From positions 146,138 through 210,137 of the forward strand of contig JADQAV010000035.1 of the NCBI GenBank assembly GCA_019775845.1: DNA of 64,000 nucleotides, given 5' to 3'. Both the position numbers and the translations under genes were made by a program. This DNA comes from Myrmaecium sp. VS I D KN 1 (Eukaryota > Ascomycota > Dothideomycetes > Valsariales > Valsariaceae). Shown here piece by piece: positions 34,686-46,514 of this stretch (within the stretch, counting starts at the first letter, position 1; every line of letters starts with the position of its first letter). A model generated the notes under the pieces. The model was given only the letters and a program-made list of their open reading frames with translations. It was not told the DNA's origin and did no database searches.

Positions 34686-36451
34686 ATGTCGGACAGTTCA
34701 GAGAAGACAGCGTCCCCCTCCACGCGTCCGCGGAAGAGGGCGCCGCATACCCGCTCGAGGCTGGGCTGTCGCACCTGTCGGTACGTGCGGATATGTGGTT
34801 TGAAATACCTCAGTGACTGGCGAATCACCGGCGATCCAGATCAATCACTAAGTCCTTCCGTCTACCTAGCGCCCGCCACATCCGATGCGACCTTGCCCGT
34901 CCCGCCTGTCACCGCTGCACCAGCACCGGCCGGACATGCGACGGCTATCCGGCCGTGAGTCCGATGGGGAGAGGTTCCGCCTCCGCCTCCGCCTCCTCCG
35001 TCACCACCTGGGCCGCGCTCCGACCGCAAGCCACGCCCTCGCTGCTCGGCGGCGGCGACGACGTCGACCTGCCCACCCTCCGCTCCCTGCACTACTTCCA
35101 CCGCGTCACCAAGCGGCAGCTGCCCGGCCCCGTCGCCAGCGAGTTCTGGGACAGCCTGGTGCTGCGGCTCAGCGTGCGGGAGCGGTGCGTGCGCGAGCTG
35201 GCCGCCGCGCTCGGCATGCTGGACGAAGCCTCCGTCGACGCGCACCGTCGTCGCGGTCGCCACAGTCGCGGTCGCTCGCCGCCCGGGGGGACCTCCCCGG
35301 GTGCCCTGGACCTGCCCGCGGCGTCCGTCGTCCGCCAGTATGATAAGGCGGTCCGCGCGCTGAACGCGCATATCTCGGCCAGCTGCTGGGATCAGCTGGA
35401 GATCACCCTCACCGGATGCATCCTCTGCATCCTCTTCGAATGGATCCAAGGCGACTTGGCCGCCGCGCAGATCCACCTCCGCGGCGCCCTCAACATCCTG
35501 AGTCAATGGGAGCGTAGCCACGGCAGCGGCAGTCCCATCCCTGGCGGCGGGACCTCCTACACCTCCCCCAGCGGCGACTTCATCCGCCACAAGCTCCTCC
35601 CCATGTTCGTCCGGATGATGCTGCAATGGTGTCTCTTCTCCGGCACGGCGCCCGCCTGGAACCTCGCCCGTCTCCTCCCGGGCCCGGACGCCATCCACAC
35701 CCTCGAGGAGGCCCGGGACGCCCTCCACCTGCTGCTCTTCCAGATCCTCGACCTGCGCGAGCGTTTCGCGCGGACTCGCGGGCGACAGAGCCATCCTCCT
35801 TCCTCCATTGCCGCTCTGCGGCGCGAACAAACCACCTACACCACCGCCCTCAACCAATGGTCCCGCAGCTTCGCCTCCCTGCGGCCCCCATCTTCCTCCT
35901 CGCCAACCACCCTCCTCCTCACCCTCACCCACACCCTCTCCACCCTCCTCCTCACCACCGCCCTTTGTTCCAGCGAAACCACCTACGACACCCACCTCCC
36001 CACCTTCCAGTCGCTCCTCCGCTCCGCCCGCACCCTCCTCGCCTCCCTCCCCGCCACCCCCTCCGGCCTCCCCGATGACCCCCGCGCCCCTGTCTCCTTG
36101 GACCTGGGCCTGGTGCCGCTGCTCGCGTTCGTGGTGCTGAAGTGCCGTGACCCAAGCTTGCGACGGGAGGCGCTGGGCTTGTTGGAGCGGTATCCGCGCC
36201 GGGAGGGGCTGTGGGATGGGCGGGCGGCGGCGGTGTTGGGGGGGTGGGTTGTGGGGGTTGAGGAGAGTGGGGTTGGGGATGCTGGGGAGGGGTGCTGGCC
36301 GAAGGAGGAGGATAGGGTGTGTAGGGTGGATTTTGGGATGGATTTGCAGAGGAGGGTGGTGAGGGTGAGGTGTTTGAGGGGGTGGGAGGTGGAGATGGAG
36401 GGGATGGGGATGGAGATGGGGGGAGAGGGGTGGGTGGAGTTTGGGTGGTAG
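34686..36451 (+). CDS. Zn2Cys6 transcription factor
   Basis: Exons 34686-34780 and 34870-36451 sum to 1677 nt (558 aa). Intron 34781-34869 (GTACGT…CCTAG) splits the cluster. Spliced, it reads GCRTCRARHIRC, then DLARPACHRCTSTGRTCDGY (C-x2-C-x6-C-x6-C-x2-C-x6-C), with a basic arm (RPRKRAPHTRSRLG) before it. The rest matches the helical architecture of fungal regulators with a 'fungal-specific transcription factor' C-terminal domain: YDKAVRALNAHI, the helix CILFEWIQGDLAAAQIHLRG, and LPMFVRMMLQWCLF. That arrangement is common in fungi (Pfam Fungal_trans_2 type). Nuclear, binding CGG-type half sites; target genes unknown. Codon use is very GC-rich in the middle and becomes G-rich and repetitive near the C-terminus. 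Confidence 0.88.
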
Positions 36452-36831
36452 GAGGGAATGGAAGATGTTGTCTTTTTGGGGAAAAGGAGAAAAAGATGGA
36501 AGGATGATTAGTGATGATGATATTAGCCATTATGTATAGTCTTCTTCCAAATTACCCAACATTCCCCGACTCCAGTAGGGGTATCTTTGTGTTTTTTTCT
36601 TTCTTGAGAAAAGAAGAAAAGGCAATAATCAAAACGCCCCTTCGTTGCCAAACAACCCCTTCCCGTCCATGCGTATGTAGTAGCACCCAGCTCCGTCCGT
36701 CCATGCCATGCGAATGCGAATGCGAATGCGATACCAAATCCAACCAACACCGAAATCAAAAAGTAGAAAAAGTTAGGTCCCAAAAGGAAGGGATCCCTCT
36801 CAAGAAAGAATCCAATCAACCTCTTCTCCGT
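36452..36831. other. convergent 3' flank
   Basis: 380 bases between the stops of the plus-strand zinc-cluster gene and the minus-strand 137-aa gene. It holds GAATGC repeats (about 36714-36730). Presumed 3' untranslated regions. Confidence 0.5.
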
Positions 36832-37245
36832 TCAGTCATCCCAATGCGGCGCTCCAAACGTCCGATCCGCCCTCACCGCACAGCCAAACGACTCCAACTC
36901 CCGCGCCTTCCGCGCCCGCCGCTTCGCCTTCTCCTCCTCCGTCTCGTGGAACGGGTTCCAGTGCCACTTGCTCTTGCTGTTGTTCTTCTTCGCCTTCTCA
37001 CTTGTGGTGGTGCTGAGGGCGCCCGGGGTGCTGACGGCGCCGGGGGTGCTGGCCGTGCTGCTTGCGGTGGCACTGGTGGCTGGGGCCGGGATGGGGTTGC
37101 CGGCGTTGTGCGCGGTGAAGGCGCTGTCAAAGGGGTTGAGGGTGTTGTGGTGGTGGGCGGCGGGCGTGTTGGCGCCGCTGGAGAGGGGGGAGGAGGTCGC
37201 CGAGAGGACGTGAGAGGGCTCGGGGCCGACGGTGTTGAGGTACAT
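36832..37245 (-). CDS. small protein of unknown function, 137 aa
   Basis: A single exon from ATG 37245. The N-terminal half is low-complexity S/T/A/P. The C-terminal half is distinctive: a K-rich stretch, then WHWNPFHETEEEKAKRRARK leading into a helical, charged segment and an aromatic-ended tail (RTFGAPHWDD). That contrast suggests a conserved C-terminal module on a disordered leader. No domain recognised, no signal peptide or membrane segment. The 5' flank (37246-37470) is rich in GGTT and GCTT repeats, probably a long leader. Confidence 0.5.
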   Translation of the reverse strand: MYLNTVGPEPSHVLSATSSPLSSGANTPAAHHHNTLNPFDSAFTAHNAGNPIPAPATSATASSTASTPGAVSTPGALSTTTSEKAKKNNSKSKWHWNPFHETEEEKAKRRARKARELESFGCAVRADRTFGAPHWDD

Positions 37246-37873
37246 GATGGTTACTTTGTTGGTTTTGGAGGGTTTTGGTTGGTTGGTTTGGAGGAGGATT
37301 GAGAAAAGTGGAGAGTTTGTGGAGGTTGAGGTTGGTTGATTGGTGGACGACTCGGTCCGATTCAGAGAGATGTTGTGTGAGAGGGGGGTTGGTTGGTTGG
37401 TTGGCTGGCTGGTGAGCGAAGCTGGAGTTGTTTGCTTGCTTGCTTGCTTGCTTGGAGGAGATGAGGAGTGAATGAGGATGGATGGAATGGAATCGATGGA
37501 ACGGATGTGACTTGGGAATTTATCCCTTTTCCCTCCCTGCCCCTTATCCCCTTCCCCCCCCCGGCCCGCTTGCGCTTTTTTTTTTTCCCGCTCCTCCTCC
37601 CTGCCTCTCTCTATCAAAGCCCTCTTTCCGACACGCTGGGAATAGAAATGCGACCATGGCGGATGGGGTAGGGATGGGCGGAATGGAACGCTCCGGGCGG
37701 TTCGCCAATCGTCTGGACAAAAACGCACGCCCCCGTGCCTGGCCGATCAGTTCCCCTTAACGCTAACTTATCGCGCTCCGTTGCCCGCCCGCTGAGCCGC
37801 CCGGGTTCGCTTGGTCGCTTCGTTGCTGGATGGCTGACCCGTCCGATCCGATGGCGTGACGAGACGCAACGAC

Positions 37874-37900
37874 GGGGGGGGGGGGGGGGGGGGGGGGGTG
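37874..37900 (+). repeat. 27-nt poly-G tract
   Basis: An uninterrupted G run preceded by 'acgac'. Such tracts can form quadruplexes and are often mis-sized in assemblies. Confidence 0.85.
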
Positions 37901-38520
37901 TAAAAATCCTGGCTGGGCAGCTGCCATCGTCGTCCCGTCGTCTCACAGGCCAACGCACCTGCCTTGCATGCTTCCATGCGATCTCGAACGTTGTTCCTGT
38001 TGCTGCTGCTGGTGGCACAACAAGCACCATCCCACATCGATCCCAGATCCTTTTCCCCTTCCCCCAGCTGTCTCACCTGAGAATCAGTTCAACACTCCCC
38101 CCGGATATTCTCCCTCTCTCCACGGGGAAAACCGGTTCGAGGTTCAGGTGGGGAGGAAGCTATGTACAAGTCAAGTTGGTGTTTGAAGAATCGGATAGAC
38201 GGCATCCAGAGTAGTACAGGTAGGTGGAGGAACTTCTTCCGCTTTTCCCAATATTTTCAGCCACTGTTTGCGTGTGAATTCGCCTTTCTCCACAGCGGCT
38301 TCTCGCCACATCCCACCCACAGAAGGGCTTCTGATAAGAAGGAGTGGAGGGGCCGACGGGGAGAGGAGGGGGCAGGCTCACAGACGGGCAGACAGCCACT
38401 CAGCCACAAAGGCAGACAGACAGGCACGGATAATAGGCACCGGGTACAGGCACGGGAACGGCCCGGGCATCCAACCACAACCAAGCACCTGCACGGAAGC
38501 ACGAGGAAATTGGGCTGGGA

Positions 38521-38541
38521 GCGCGCGCGCGCGCGCGCGCG
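38521..38541 (+). repeat. alternating CG tract
   Basis: About ten GC dinucleotides in a row, a classical Z-DNA-prone sequence, in the large intergenic region. Confidence 0.85.
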
Positions 38542-39918
38542 GCCGTTCAACTTACTGGTTGATGCCCGGAAATAAAAGTGGCGCGGGATTTTAATATTTT
38601 AGAGGGGGAGGGATCGGCGTGCTGATCCTCCACGGCCACCGTTATCGGTCGCTTGCGTTTGCGTTTGCAGGAGGTCTTTTCCTCTTTCGCTTTTCCATTA
38701 GGAGTACGGAGTACCTTTTCTTGCGACTTTTGATAGGGAGCGGTGGGTTGGTCTACCTATCTATCCATCCAGTCGTGAGCGTCGCGGTTCATGGGGGAGG
38801 AGGCGACTGTGATTTCTCTCTCCCTTGCTGATGCGCATGATCATCGATCATGAAGCAGCACTCCTGAAACTTGTTACGCCCTTGGGCTGGGAGATGGCAA
38901 TTCAGCAGCGCAAAGGAGAACTGCGATCGATCTGATTTGGCAGGTGGTGAGAGAGCCAACGAAGGCTCTTAAAAAATCTGGCGTGGCACATGCGCATGCG
39001 CATGAATTCGAAGGTATCCAGCCTGTCGGTTTCGCTTTGGTGCCCACATACCCACACAGGCAACGCGGACCATGCTGCTGTCGCAACGGCAGCGCGTCTT
39101 GTCTTCGTGATTCAGGTTTGTCACAAGGAATCTTGGACAGGCACATGAGAGAGTTGGTTTCATGCTTTGCTACTACTGTAGGACTTCTGTCAAATCATGC
39201 ATGGAAGGTGAGCAATGGACAGCAGCTCAAGGTCCAAGCGATTTCGACTTTTCCCCAGCCGCTTTCTCCTGTTGCTTTCTCCACTCTACTGGAGTAGGTA
39301 CAACCTTAAGTACTTACGCACAACGTTTATCAACCCGAACTTGCTTCCAAGCGGCAGACTTCGAGATAAGTAGCCTAGCACTTGGTATTGCGTACTGCAA
39401 CGCTTGCGACTTTGAACCGGATGGATGAGCGATTGATATCGTTTCGATGGTAGATAGGACTGCGGAAGCGTCACAGATCGCTTCAACAGCGTTCTGCCGG
39501 TGCTTTCGTCCAACCCTATCCGTACTCAGCATAAAGCCTCGCCGGTCAGCATGAACAGGTTGGTATCGGGTTGATTCGTAGCAGCAGTTGCTTCGGACGA
39601 GGCCGTCAGTTACGAACGGGATGATGATGACTTATTGAGCGATTGCGCCCGCTGAGGAAGCGTGGGCGGGTGGCTGACCTCCTGCCATGCCGGAAGAACC
39701 CGAGTGGCTGTGTATGTGGCGCAGAGGTCAAGCTGACTGTTTATATGACAACGTCATCATCCGCTCTCCCATCCCGTGCCGTTCGGGCGGCCATCCGAAT
39801 GGACAGCCTGAACTTGGAACTTGGAAGCTGAGGTGAAACCCGACCCGACCCGATCGGATCAACATCTCTCCACCTCCATGCATCTTATCCCATCCCGGTT
39901 GTACCACCACGACACCTC

Positions 39919-41748
39919 ATGGAGTCCCCCCGTCGTCCCTACCATGATGCCATCGAACTCGATACCTACACCGACAACGACAACAACAACAACGCCGACG
40001 ACGACGATGACGAGCCCGACTCTCCGCTTCCGCTTCCCGTCACCGCCGCCGACGACACGGACAACGAACCGTGGCATTTCCGCTCCCGCCGCCTCCCCCG
40101 CTGGCTGCGACCGCCGCACGCCCACCGCGCCCGCTGGCGCCGCCTCCTCCACGGCCTGCTCGTCCTGCTGAAGCCCCGACTCACATGGCGGTACCTCCTC
40201 GCCGCCCTCGTCGTCCTCTACATCCTGTACTGCTACCTGCGCGACTCGCCGCTGCTGGCCTCCAAGCTGCCGGCGCGGTACTCGGGCGCGCACGCCGTGG
40301 GCACCGTCGACGTCGAGGTCCCCGTCGCGAAGCCCCGGAACGTCAGCGCGACCGTGCTGAAGGCCTCCGGCCAGCCGGCTTTCGCCCTCGAGACCGTCCT
40401 CTTCTCGGTATACTATCCGGCGGCCAAGACGGCCCGCTCCACCCGCCCGAAGCATCCGTGGATCCCGCGACCCATCTCCCTCACCGCGGAGGGATACGCG
40501 AAAGTCGCCGGGCTGAATAATTTCGTCACGCGGCCCCTTTTCACGGTGCTGCTGTGGGCGTTGGGTGGCAGCATCACAATCCCGGCTCAGGTCGACGTGC
40601 CGTTGCTTGGGTCGGGCGAGGAGAAGGACAACAACACGGAGGCGTTCCCGGTCATGGTGTTTTCGCACGGCATGGCCAGTTCACGGACGGACTACACGCA
40701 TTACTGCGGCGAGCTAGCGAGCCGCGGCATCGTCGTCGCCGCCATCGAGCACCGCGACGGTAGCTGTCCGGGCTCAGTTGTGATGCGGCCCGGAGGCAAA
40801 GCACGGAGCGTGCTGCCTATCCTGGAAGAGGAGGTGATGGCCGAGCAGCCCATGACGACGGAGCAGTTCAAGAAGGAGCAGCTCGCCTTCCGGGAGGCAG
40901 AGATCCTCGAAACCATCGCCGTGCTACGCACGCTCAACGCGGGTGAAGGCCCCGTCGTCTTCGCCGCTAACCTCCGTAAGGAAGGCACGCACTTCGCCAC
41001 CTGGCGCAACCGCCTCGACTTCGCCCACCTCGTCATCGGCGGGCACTCCTACGGCGCCACCGGCGCACTTCAAGCACTCCGCAACACCTCCTCCTCCTCC
41101 TCCTCCTCCTCCTCCTCCTCCTCCTCCTCCTCCTCCCCCAACTCCCCCAACTCCCCCAACTTCACCAACCCCATCCCCGCCGGCGGCATCATCCTGGACC
41201 CAGGCAAGCACAGCGGGCCCCTCAACCCGGACGTCGCCGTGCCCCTCCTCGTCGTGCACTCGGCCTCCTGGTCGCGCGCGCACAGCGTCTTCTACGGGCG
41301 GCCGCACTTCGACGCCGTGCGCGACCTGGTCCGTCGCGTGCGCGCCCGCGTCGGCGCCGCCTGGTTCCTGACCAGCTTGGGCACGAGCCACCCCTCCGTG
41401 ACGGATGCGCCGCTCATCGAACCCTTGCTGTTGCGCTGGACGACGGGGGCCACGGTCGATGTGGTGGAGGGACTGCGCGAGTATGTTAAGGTTTCCGATG
41501 ACTTTTTTGGGTTTTTGAGGGACGGTGTGCGGCGCGGGGTGTTGGCGGAGGGCGTGAGTCATGAGAGGTTTGGTGTGCCGGTTCAGGAGGATGGGGAGGA
41601 TGGGGAGGGGGAGGAGGGCGATGGGGGGATGGGGCAGGGGGAGGGGAGTGTGGGCAGGCCGTTGCCGAAGGAGATTGCGAAGTTTTGGGAGGTGCATGTT
41701 GCGCCGCCTGTTGAGGAGGAGATGGAGAAGGAGAAGGATGGGATGTAG
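39919..41748 (+). CDS. membrane-anchored PAF-acetylhydrolase-like esterase
   Basis: An intronless gene of 609 aa in the platelet-activating-factor acetylhydrolase (isoform II) alpha/beta-hydrolase family, which cleaves short or oxidised sn-2 acyl chains from phospholipids. A disordered, Asp/Asn-rich N-terminus and a basic stretch precede one hydrophobic anchor (YLLAALVVLYILYCYL, about residues 92-107), so type II membrane topology is likely. The family features are 'PVMVFSHGMASSRTDYTHYC' (oxyanion region), 'AAIEHRDGS' and the nucleophile elbow GGHSYGATGA with Ser at about residue 377. Just after the elbow sits a run of about 16 serines encoded by TCC repeats (41090-41136). The likely acid is D in 'GGIILDPGKH' and the likely histidine is in 'LGTSHPSVTD'. 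The C-terminus is Gly/Glu-rich. Confidence 0.88.
   Translation: MESPRRPYHDAIELDTYTDNDNNNNADDDDDEPDSPLPLPVTAADDTDNEPWHFRSRRLPRWLRPPHAHRARWRRLLHGLLVLLKPRLTWRYLLAALVVLYILYCYLRDSPLLASKLPARYSGAHAVGTVDVEVPVAKPRNVSATVLKASGQPAFALETVLFSVYYPAAKTARSTRPKHPWIPRPISLTAEGYAKVAGLNNFVTRPLFTVLLWALGGSITIPAQVDVPLLGSGEEKDNNTEAFPVMVFSHGMASSRTDYTHYCGELASRGIVVAAIEHRDGSCPGSVVMRPGGKARSVLPILEEEVMAEQPMTTEQFKKEQLAFREAEILETIAVLRTLNAGEGPVVFAANLRKEGTHFATWRNRLDFAHLVIGGHSYGATGALQALRNTSSSSSSSSSSSSSSSSPNSPNSPNFTNPIPAGGIILDPGKHSGPLNPDVAVPLLVVHSASWSRAHSVFYGRPHFDAVRDLVRRVRARVGAAWFLTSLGTSHPSVTDAPLIEPLLLRWTTGATVDVVEGLREYVKVSDDFFGFLRDGVRRGVLAEGVSHERFGVPVQEDGEDGEGEEGDGGMGQGEGSVGRPLPKEIAKFWEVHVAPPVEEEMEKEKDGM
41090..41136 (+). repeat. 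TCC microsatellite encoding polyserine in the esterase
   Basis: About 16 TCC codons in frame within the PAF-acetylhydrolase-like gene, directly downstream of the catalytic elbow. Its length is a multiple of three, so changes would keep the frame. Confidence 0.85.
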
Positions 41749-42954
41749 AGGAGGAGTTGTAGAGGAGGAGTGTTTGGGCGTTGCGAGTGCTTAGGGAGAG
41801 GGTTTATGTCGGTGGCATTTGTATTCCTTTTTATTGTTTAATTTAGCATCGCAGCTTCGATATGCCATTCATGCCATTCCATTGTAGCCTTGACCCACTC
41901 ACATCGCTCATCGTTCGGTGTTGAAGGAAGGGCAAAACTACATCGTCCTCATCCGATCTGAGGCAGGCGATCTACTAATAAGAAGGTCGTGCGGAGTAGA
42001 TAAACAGATAATGAGCACTGAAGTCTCGAAGTCTATCATCCCCCTCTCACTCCCAGCCCTTTCGGAGCCGCGGCTGCCATGCCGCCTAGCCTCGGGCGCT
42101 AAGTTGGTTTGAGAGTTTTCCCCGACATCTCATGGATCTATCTATCTAATCTCTTTATCTTAGCGAACTGCAGTGTACTATACCTACCCGTCACTGCGAA
42201 CAAGAGAAGAAGCCAATTACAGTGACTGTATTGATGCGTACGCGTTCCAGAGAAGTATCTGCTCATGAAGGGAGTAGGTTTGTGAACACAAGACTTATAT
42301 AGCATCTTCGCCACGAAGGGAGATCGGGATAAAGATTTAGTTATAAGGTGAGAATCGCTTCATCCACGATGCATCATTCCATCGCGGGATGGCGTCAGTT
42401 TTTAGCCTGGGATTTTGCTCGCGACGCCCACGCCCAGACCCTGCCACTGCCTGTTCTCTAGGTCCTTCGACAAGGCAAGGTTGTTGATTCCCGTTGGAAG
42501 GCGCCTTGGAAGGTTCCGCTGTATGTATGTATGGCAGGTCCATGTGCTTTGCTTTCGCGTTGCCGAGAACATGGGAAGGAACGACTGTGACTGTTGGAAT
42601 AGGTCCGATTACCAGTCCCAGCATGCAGCAACGGCGAACTCCCTCCCCTCCCTCCACCCCATGTACGTACACACACACACCATCAAGCGGCCAATTGCGT
42701 GATGAGTGTTGGCTGGGGACCGGGCAGGGAAAAAGCTATGCTGATAACGCACGCCATTGCGGAAGGACGACAGGGGATTTTTTTGGGCTCGGCGCCATAT
42801 AAGGTGTCTTGTTAAGACGGCGATGTCTGTACGAACGACGCGTACTGCTTTTTCTTTTTCTTTGTTCTCTCTACTGATGTTCCATTCGCACGTCGTTGTG
42901 TCTTGATTGATTAATCGATTGAACGATTGATCCTTGGTATCCTCCTCCTCCGCC
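41749..42954. other. intergenic stretch and promoter of the first OPT gene
   Basis: About 1.2 kb. Overlapping small frames at 42337-42800 on both strands are not convincing. The promoter-proximal part has a TATA-like element and a pyrimidine-rich leader. Confidence 0.4.
42796..42804 (+). promoter_or_regulatory. TATA-like element of the first OPT gene
   Basis: CATATAAGG lies about 155 nt before the start codon at 42955, in the right orientation, followed by a T-rich leader. Confidence 0.4.
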
Positions 42955-45900
42955 ATGACCGCCGCCGAGATCCACCAGGCCGACACGCAGAGCGTGAGCT
43001 CTGGCACCGAGAAGCATACGGATGCCAAGGTCGTCGTTGATGTTGAGGCTGAGGTAAAGACGAGGGGGGATGATGAGTCGGACAACTCGCTGCCTCCGGA
43101 TCGGTCGGAGGCGACGGAGTTGACGCCTGTTGAGGCGTTTAAGTGGAAGGTTGATGGGGATCAGTCGCCTTGTGAGTTGCGCGCGCCTCAGATATCAAGC
43201 GGTTCCTGGAAGTTGTATATGGGATGACGGCGGCTGACGACCGTATATTGCAGTTCCAGAAGTAGCGGCATGTGTACCTAACACGGACGATCCGAGCATC
43301 CTCTGCAACAGTAGGTCATCCAAGGTTGCCGTGAAGCCATTTGCTCCGCCCGCGTCTAACAACCAATTCACCGTCCAGCCGTGCGCGCGTGGGTCTTAAC
43401 CACCGTCTTCGTCATCCTCTTCGCCGGCGTAAATCAGTTCTTCGGCCTCCGATATGTCAGTCTTTCCCCCGACCTACCTACGTCCCCCCTCATCCCGTGA
43501 AGACCATAGGCACTAACCTCCACCCTCAGCCTTCCCTCTCCATCAGCTACGTCGTCGCCCAACTGCTCGTCTTCCCTATCGGCCGCGCGTGGGAGCGTCT
43601 CCCCCGCTGGCGCGTGCCCTTGGGCAAACTCGCCTTCGACGTCAACCCTGGTCCCTTCACCATCAAGGAACACGCCTTCATCGTCATCTGCTGCAATATC
43701 AGCGTCAGCATGGCGTACGCTTCCGGCTCGGTCGTTTCGATCGTTAGCCCGCAGTATTGGGACCGTGATTATGGAGCGGGGTTTATCTTTTTGTATCTGC
43801 TTACTACGCAGATGCTTGGGTGGGTTTGCGCTGATTTCACGCTCTTCGTCGAGCGATGATGCTGATTCGATACCTACCCATCCAGCTTTGGGATCGCAGG
43901 ACTCGCGCGCAGGTGGCTGGTCTACCCTGCCGCCCTGATCTGGCCGTCTTCCCTCGCATCCACGGTCCTCTTCTGCACGCTCCATGAGCCGCAAAGCCGC
44001 AAGCCGGTGAATGGCTGGTCGCTGTCCCGGTATCGGTTCTTCAGCTACTTCACCATCTTTGCGTTTGTCATCTTTTGGTTTCCGGATTACATCTGGACGA
44101 GCCTGAGCACGTTCGCGTTCATCACGTGGATTGTGCCGCATAATCAGGTTGTGAATACGCTGTTTGGGGTAAGTGAGAGTCGCTCTTTCGTTGATGACAG
44201 GTTCTGACAGGTTTTGCGTGTGCAGATGAACTCCGGATTGGGTTTATTGCCCATCAGTCTCGATTGGACACAGATCAACTACGCCGGCACACCGTTAACC
44301 ACTCCATTCTACATCACCTGCAACGCCTTCGCCGTCGTTGTCTTCTTCTACCTCTTCCTCTCTCCCATCCTCTACTACACCAACGTCTGGAACAGCGCAT
44401 AGTCAGTCCATTCCCTTCCCAACCACCACCCTCCGCAGCTGAACTCACAACCAACCCAATCGTCTAGCCTCCCCCTCCTCTCCTCCAGCACCTTCGACAA
44501 CACCGGCGCCACCTACAACGTCTCCCGCGTCGTGGACGCCAACCTCAACTTCGTCCTGAGCAAGTACGAGCAGTACTCGCCCATGTACATCTCCATGTCC
44601 TACTCGCTCTCCTACGCCCTCTCCTTCGCCGCCGTCACCGCCATCGTCGTCCACACGTACCTCTACCACGGCGCCGAGATCTGGGCGAAGTGGAAGGACG
44701 CCCGTCATGGCGGCGAGGATGTGCATCGTCGGCTCATGCATGCCTACGCCGAGGTGCCTGAGTGGTGGTTTGGCGTGCTGACGCTGGTGGTGGTGGGGTT
44801 GGGCATCCTCACCGTGCGCTATTGGGATTCGGGCTTGCCGGTTTGGGGGTTCATCGTCGTGTGTTTGGGCATGTGCGTGCTGTTGATTGTGCCGGAGGGG
44901 ATTTTGGAGGGCACGACGAATCAGCGGATGTTAGTATTTCCCGGCTTTCTTTTGCTCTGTCCTCCCCCTCTGACAGAAAACCTGTCGCAGCTTCCTAAAC
45001 ATCATCACCGAGCTCATCGCCGGCTACGCTTGGCCGGGGAAACCGATTGCCAACACGATGGTCAAGTGCTACGGGTACAACTCCGTCAAGCATGGGATGG
45101 ACTTTTCGCAGGATATGAAACTTGGGCAGTATATGGTAAGTCCGTTCGTCCCTCATCGCTTTTCTTTGGCTCTGACCGGCATATAAGAAAATCCCCCCTC
45201 GCGTCCTTTTCGTAGGGCAAATCTACGCCTCCGTCCTCGCCACCGCGACGCAGACCGGAGGTAAGTAAAGCCCCACCAGCGTCCGCGGGCTTTCCGGAAG
45301 GCTAACCTCTCTTCTCCCTCCGCAGTACTCCGCTGGATGATGGCAAACATCCCCAATCTGTGCAGTTCCAAAAACACCCAGCGCTTCACGTGCGCGGGAT
45401 CGAAGGTCGTCTACAACGCGTCAATCATCTGGGGCACCATTGGCCCGCAACGGATGTTTCAGTCTGGTCAGGTGTACCATGGGATTATGTACTTCTTCTT
45501 GATCGGGGTGAGTTGCGTTTCGCCCCTGATACTTGCGGGAGGGGGATGTGAGTGCTAACGTCTTCATGCTCCGCAGCCCGTGGTCACCCTCCTCGTCTAC
45601 TTCCTCTACCGCCGGTACCCCAATTCCTGGATCCGATACATCAACGTCCCCATCTTCTTCAACGCCGCGGGGAACATCCCGCCTGCTAACACCAGTAAGT
45701 GAAGCGAAAGCAAAAACCAAACCACCTGCGTTGCTCAGACTCAGCCCACCGCTGACTTCTTCGCCTTTTCCTTTTCCTAGCTCAATACTCCCTCTGGTTC
45801 ATCGTCGGCTTCCTCTTCAACTACCACATCCGCAAGCGCGCCTTTGGATGGTGGAAGAAATACAACTGTGCGTCCCTCCTCTCCCCCTCCTCCTCACCTC

Positions 45901-46171
45901 CCTCCCGCTCACCCCTCCTCCTCACCTCCCTCCTGCTCACCCCTCCATACTAACATCCACCGATCCCCTTCCTCAAGATCTCCTCCAAGCCGCCATGGAC
46001 ACGGGAACCGCCCTGGCCACTTTGATCATCTTCTTCACCCTCAGCTACACCGGCACCACACTTTCGTGGTGGGGCAATAATGTCGGCGCCGATACGGATG
46101 ATGCGAATTCGGTGCCGTGGTTGACGGTGCCGGAGGGGGGGTATTTTGGGAAGGGGCCGGGGGAGTTTTAG
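42955..46171 (+). CDS. oligopeptide transporter, OPT family, 13 exons
   Basis: A proton-coupled importer of small peptides (or glutathione or metal chelates) in the plasma membrane. The exons I can place are 42955-43171, 43254-43310, 43379-43455, 43530-43819, 43886-44168, 44226-44401, 44468-44929, 44991-45135, 45188-45260, 45326-45507, 45577-45694, 45781-45867 and 45978-46171; all junctions keep the frame. Hallmarks: '[15 protein letters not shown]' after TM2-3, the NPG-type OPT signature; '[14 protein letters not shown]'; '[19 protein letters not shown]'; '[20 protein letters not shown]' near the end; and 'TLSWWGN' before the tail. About 14-16 hydrophobic segments are expected. It faces a second OPT gene tail to tail. 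Confidence 0.92.
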
Positions 46172-46514
46172 AAGTTGATTCCTGCTGGAGGATGCTGGAG
46201 AGGAGTGGTAGTGGTAGTGGGAAAATATACGCTTTCTGTTTTGCTCTCTTCTTCCTTTCGCTATCTGATCTTTCCATGATCTTGAAGAGAATACAGGGAA
46301 ACAACTCCCCGACTCATAGTACAAAGAGAGACGAACACATAAATTCGGTGAAACACAAACTATGGGAACGACAACACATCAACTTCATATCACACACTAC
46401 CAAAGCTACAGGACTCCAGGATCAGCCACCAACCTCAAAGCCCAAAACCTGGTTTCCCTATCCACCCAGCGCATCGGACCCCCCTCATCTTAACACACCA
46501 ACCCCCCCACCCCC
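46172..46514. other. convergent 3' flank between two OPT genes
   Basis: 343 bases separating the two stop codons. No gene; presumed 3' untranslated regions of both. Confidence 0.55.

Larger units (their letters stand above)
37246..39918. other. 2.7-kb intergenic stretch with extreme simple-sequence tracts
   Basis: No supported gene. It contains GGTT repeats (about 37388-37405), GCTT repeats (37433-37454), a 27-nt poly-G run (37874-37900), an alternating CG tract (about 38521-38541) and an ATGCGC repeat (about 38990-39004). Open frames across it come from these tracts or overlap each other. Confidence 0.5.

Noticed and set aside
34862-35995. Minus-strand open frame opposite the zinc-cluster factor
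   Set aside because: Antisense shadow with repetitive G/E/V composition; the plus strand has the cluster and regulatory helices.
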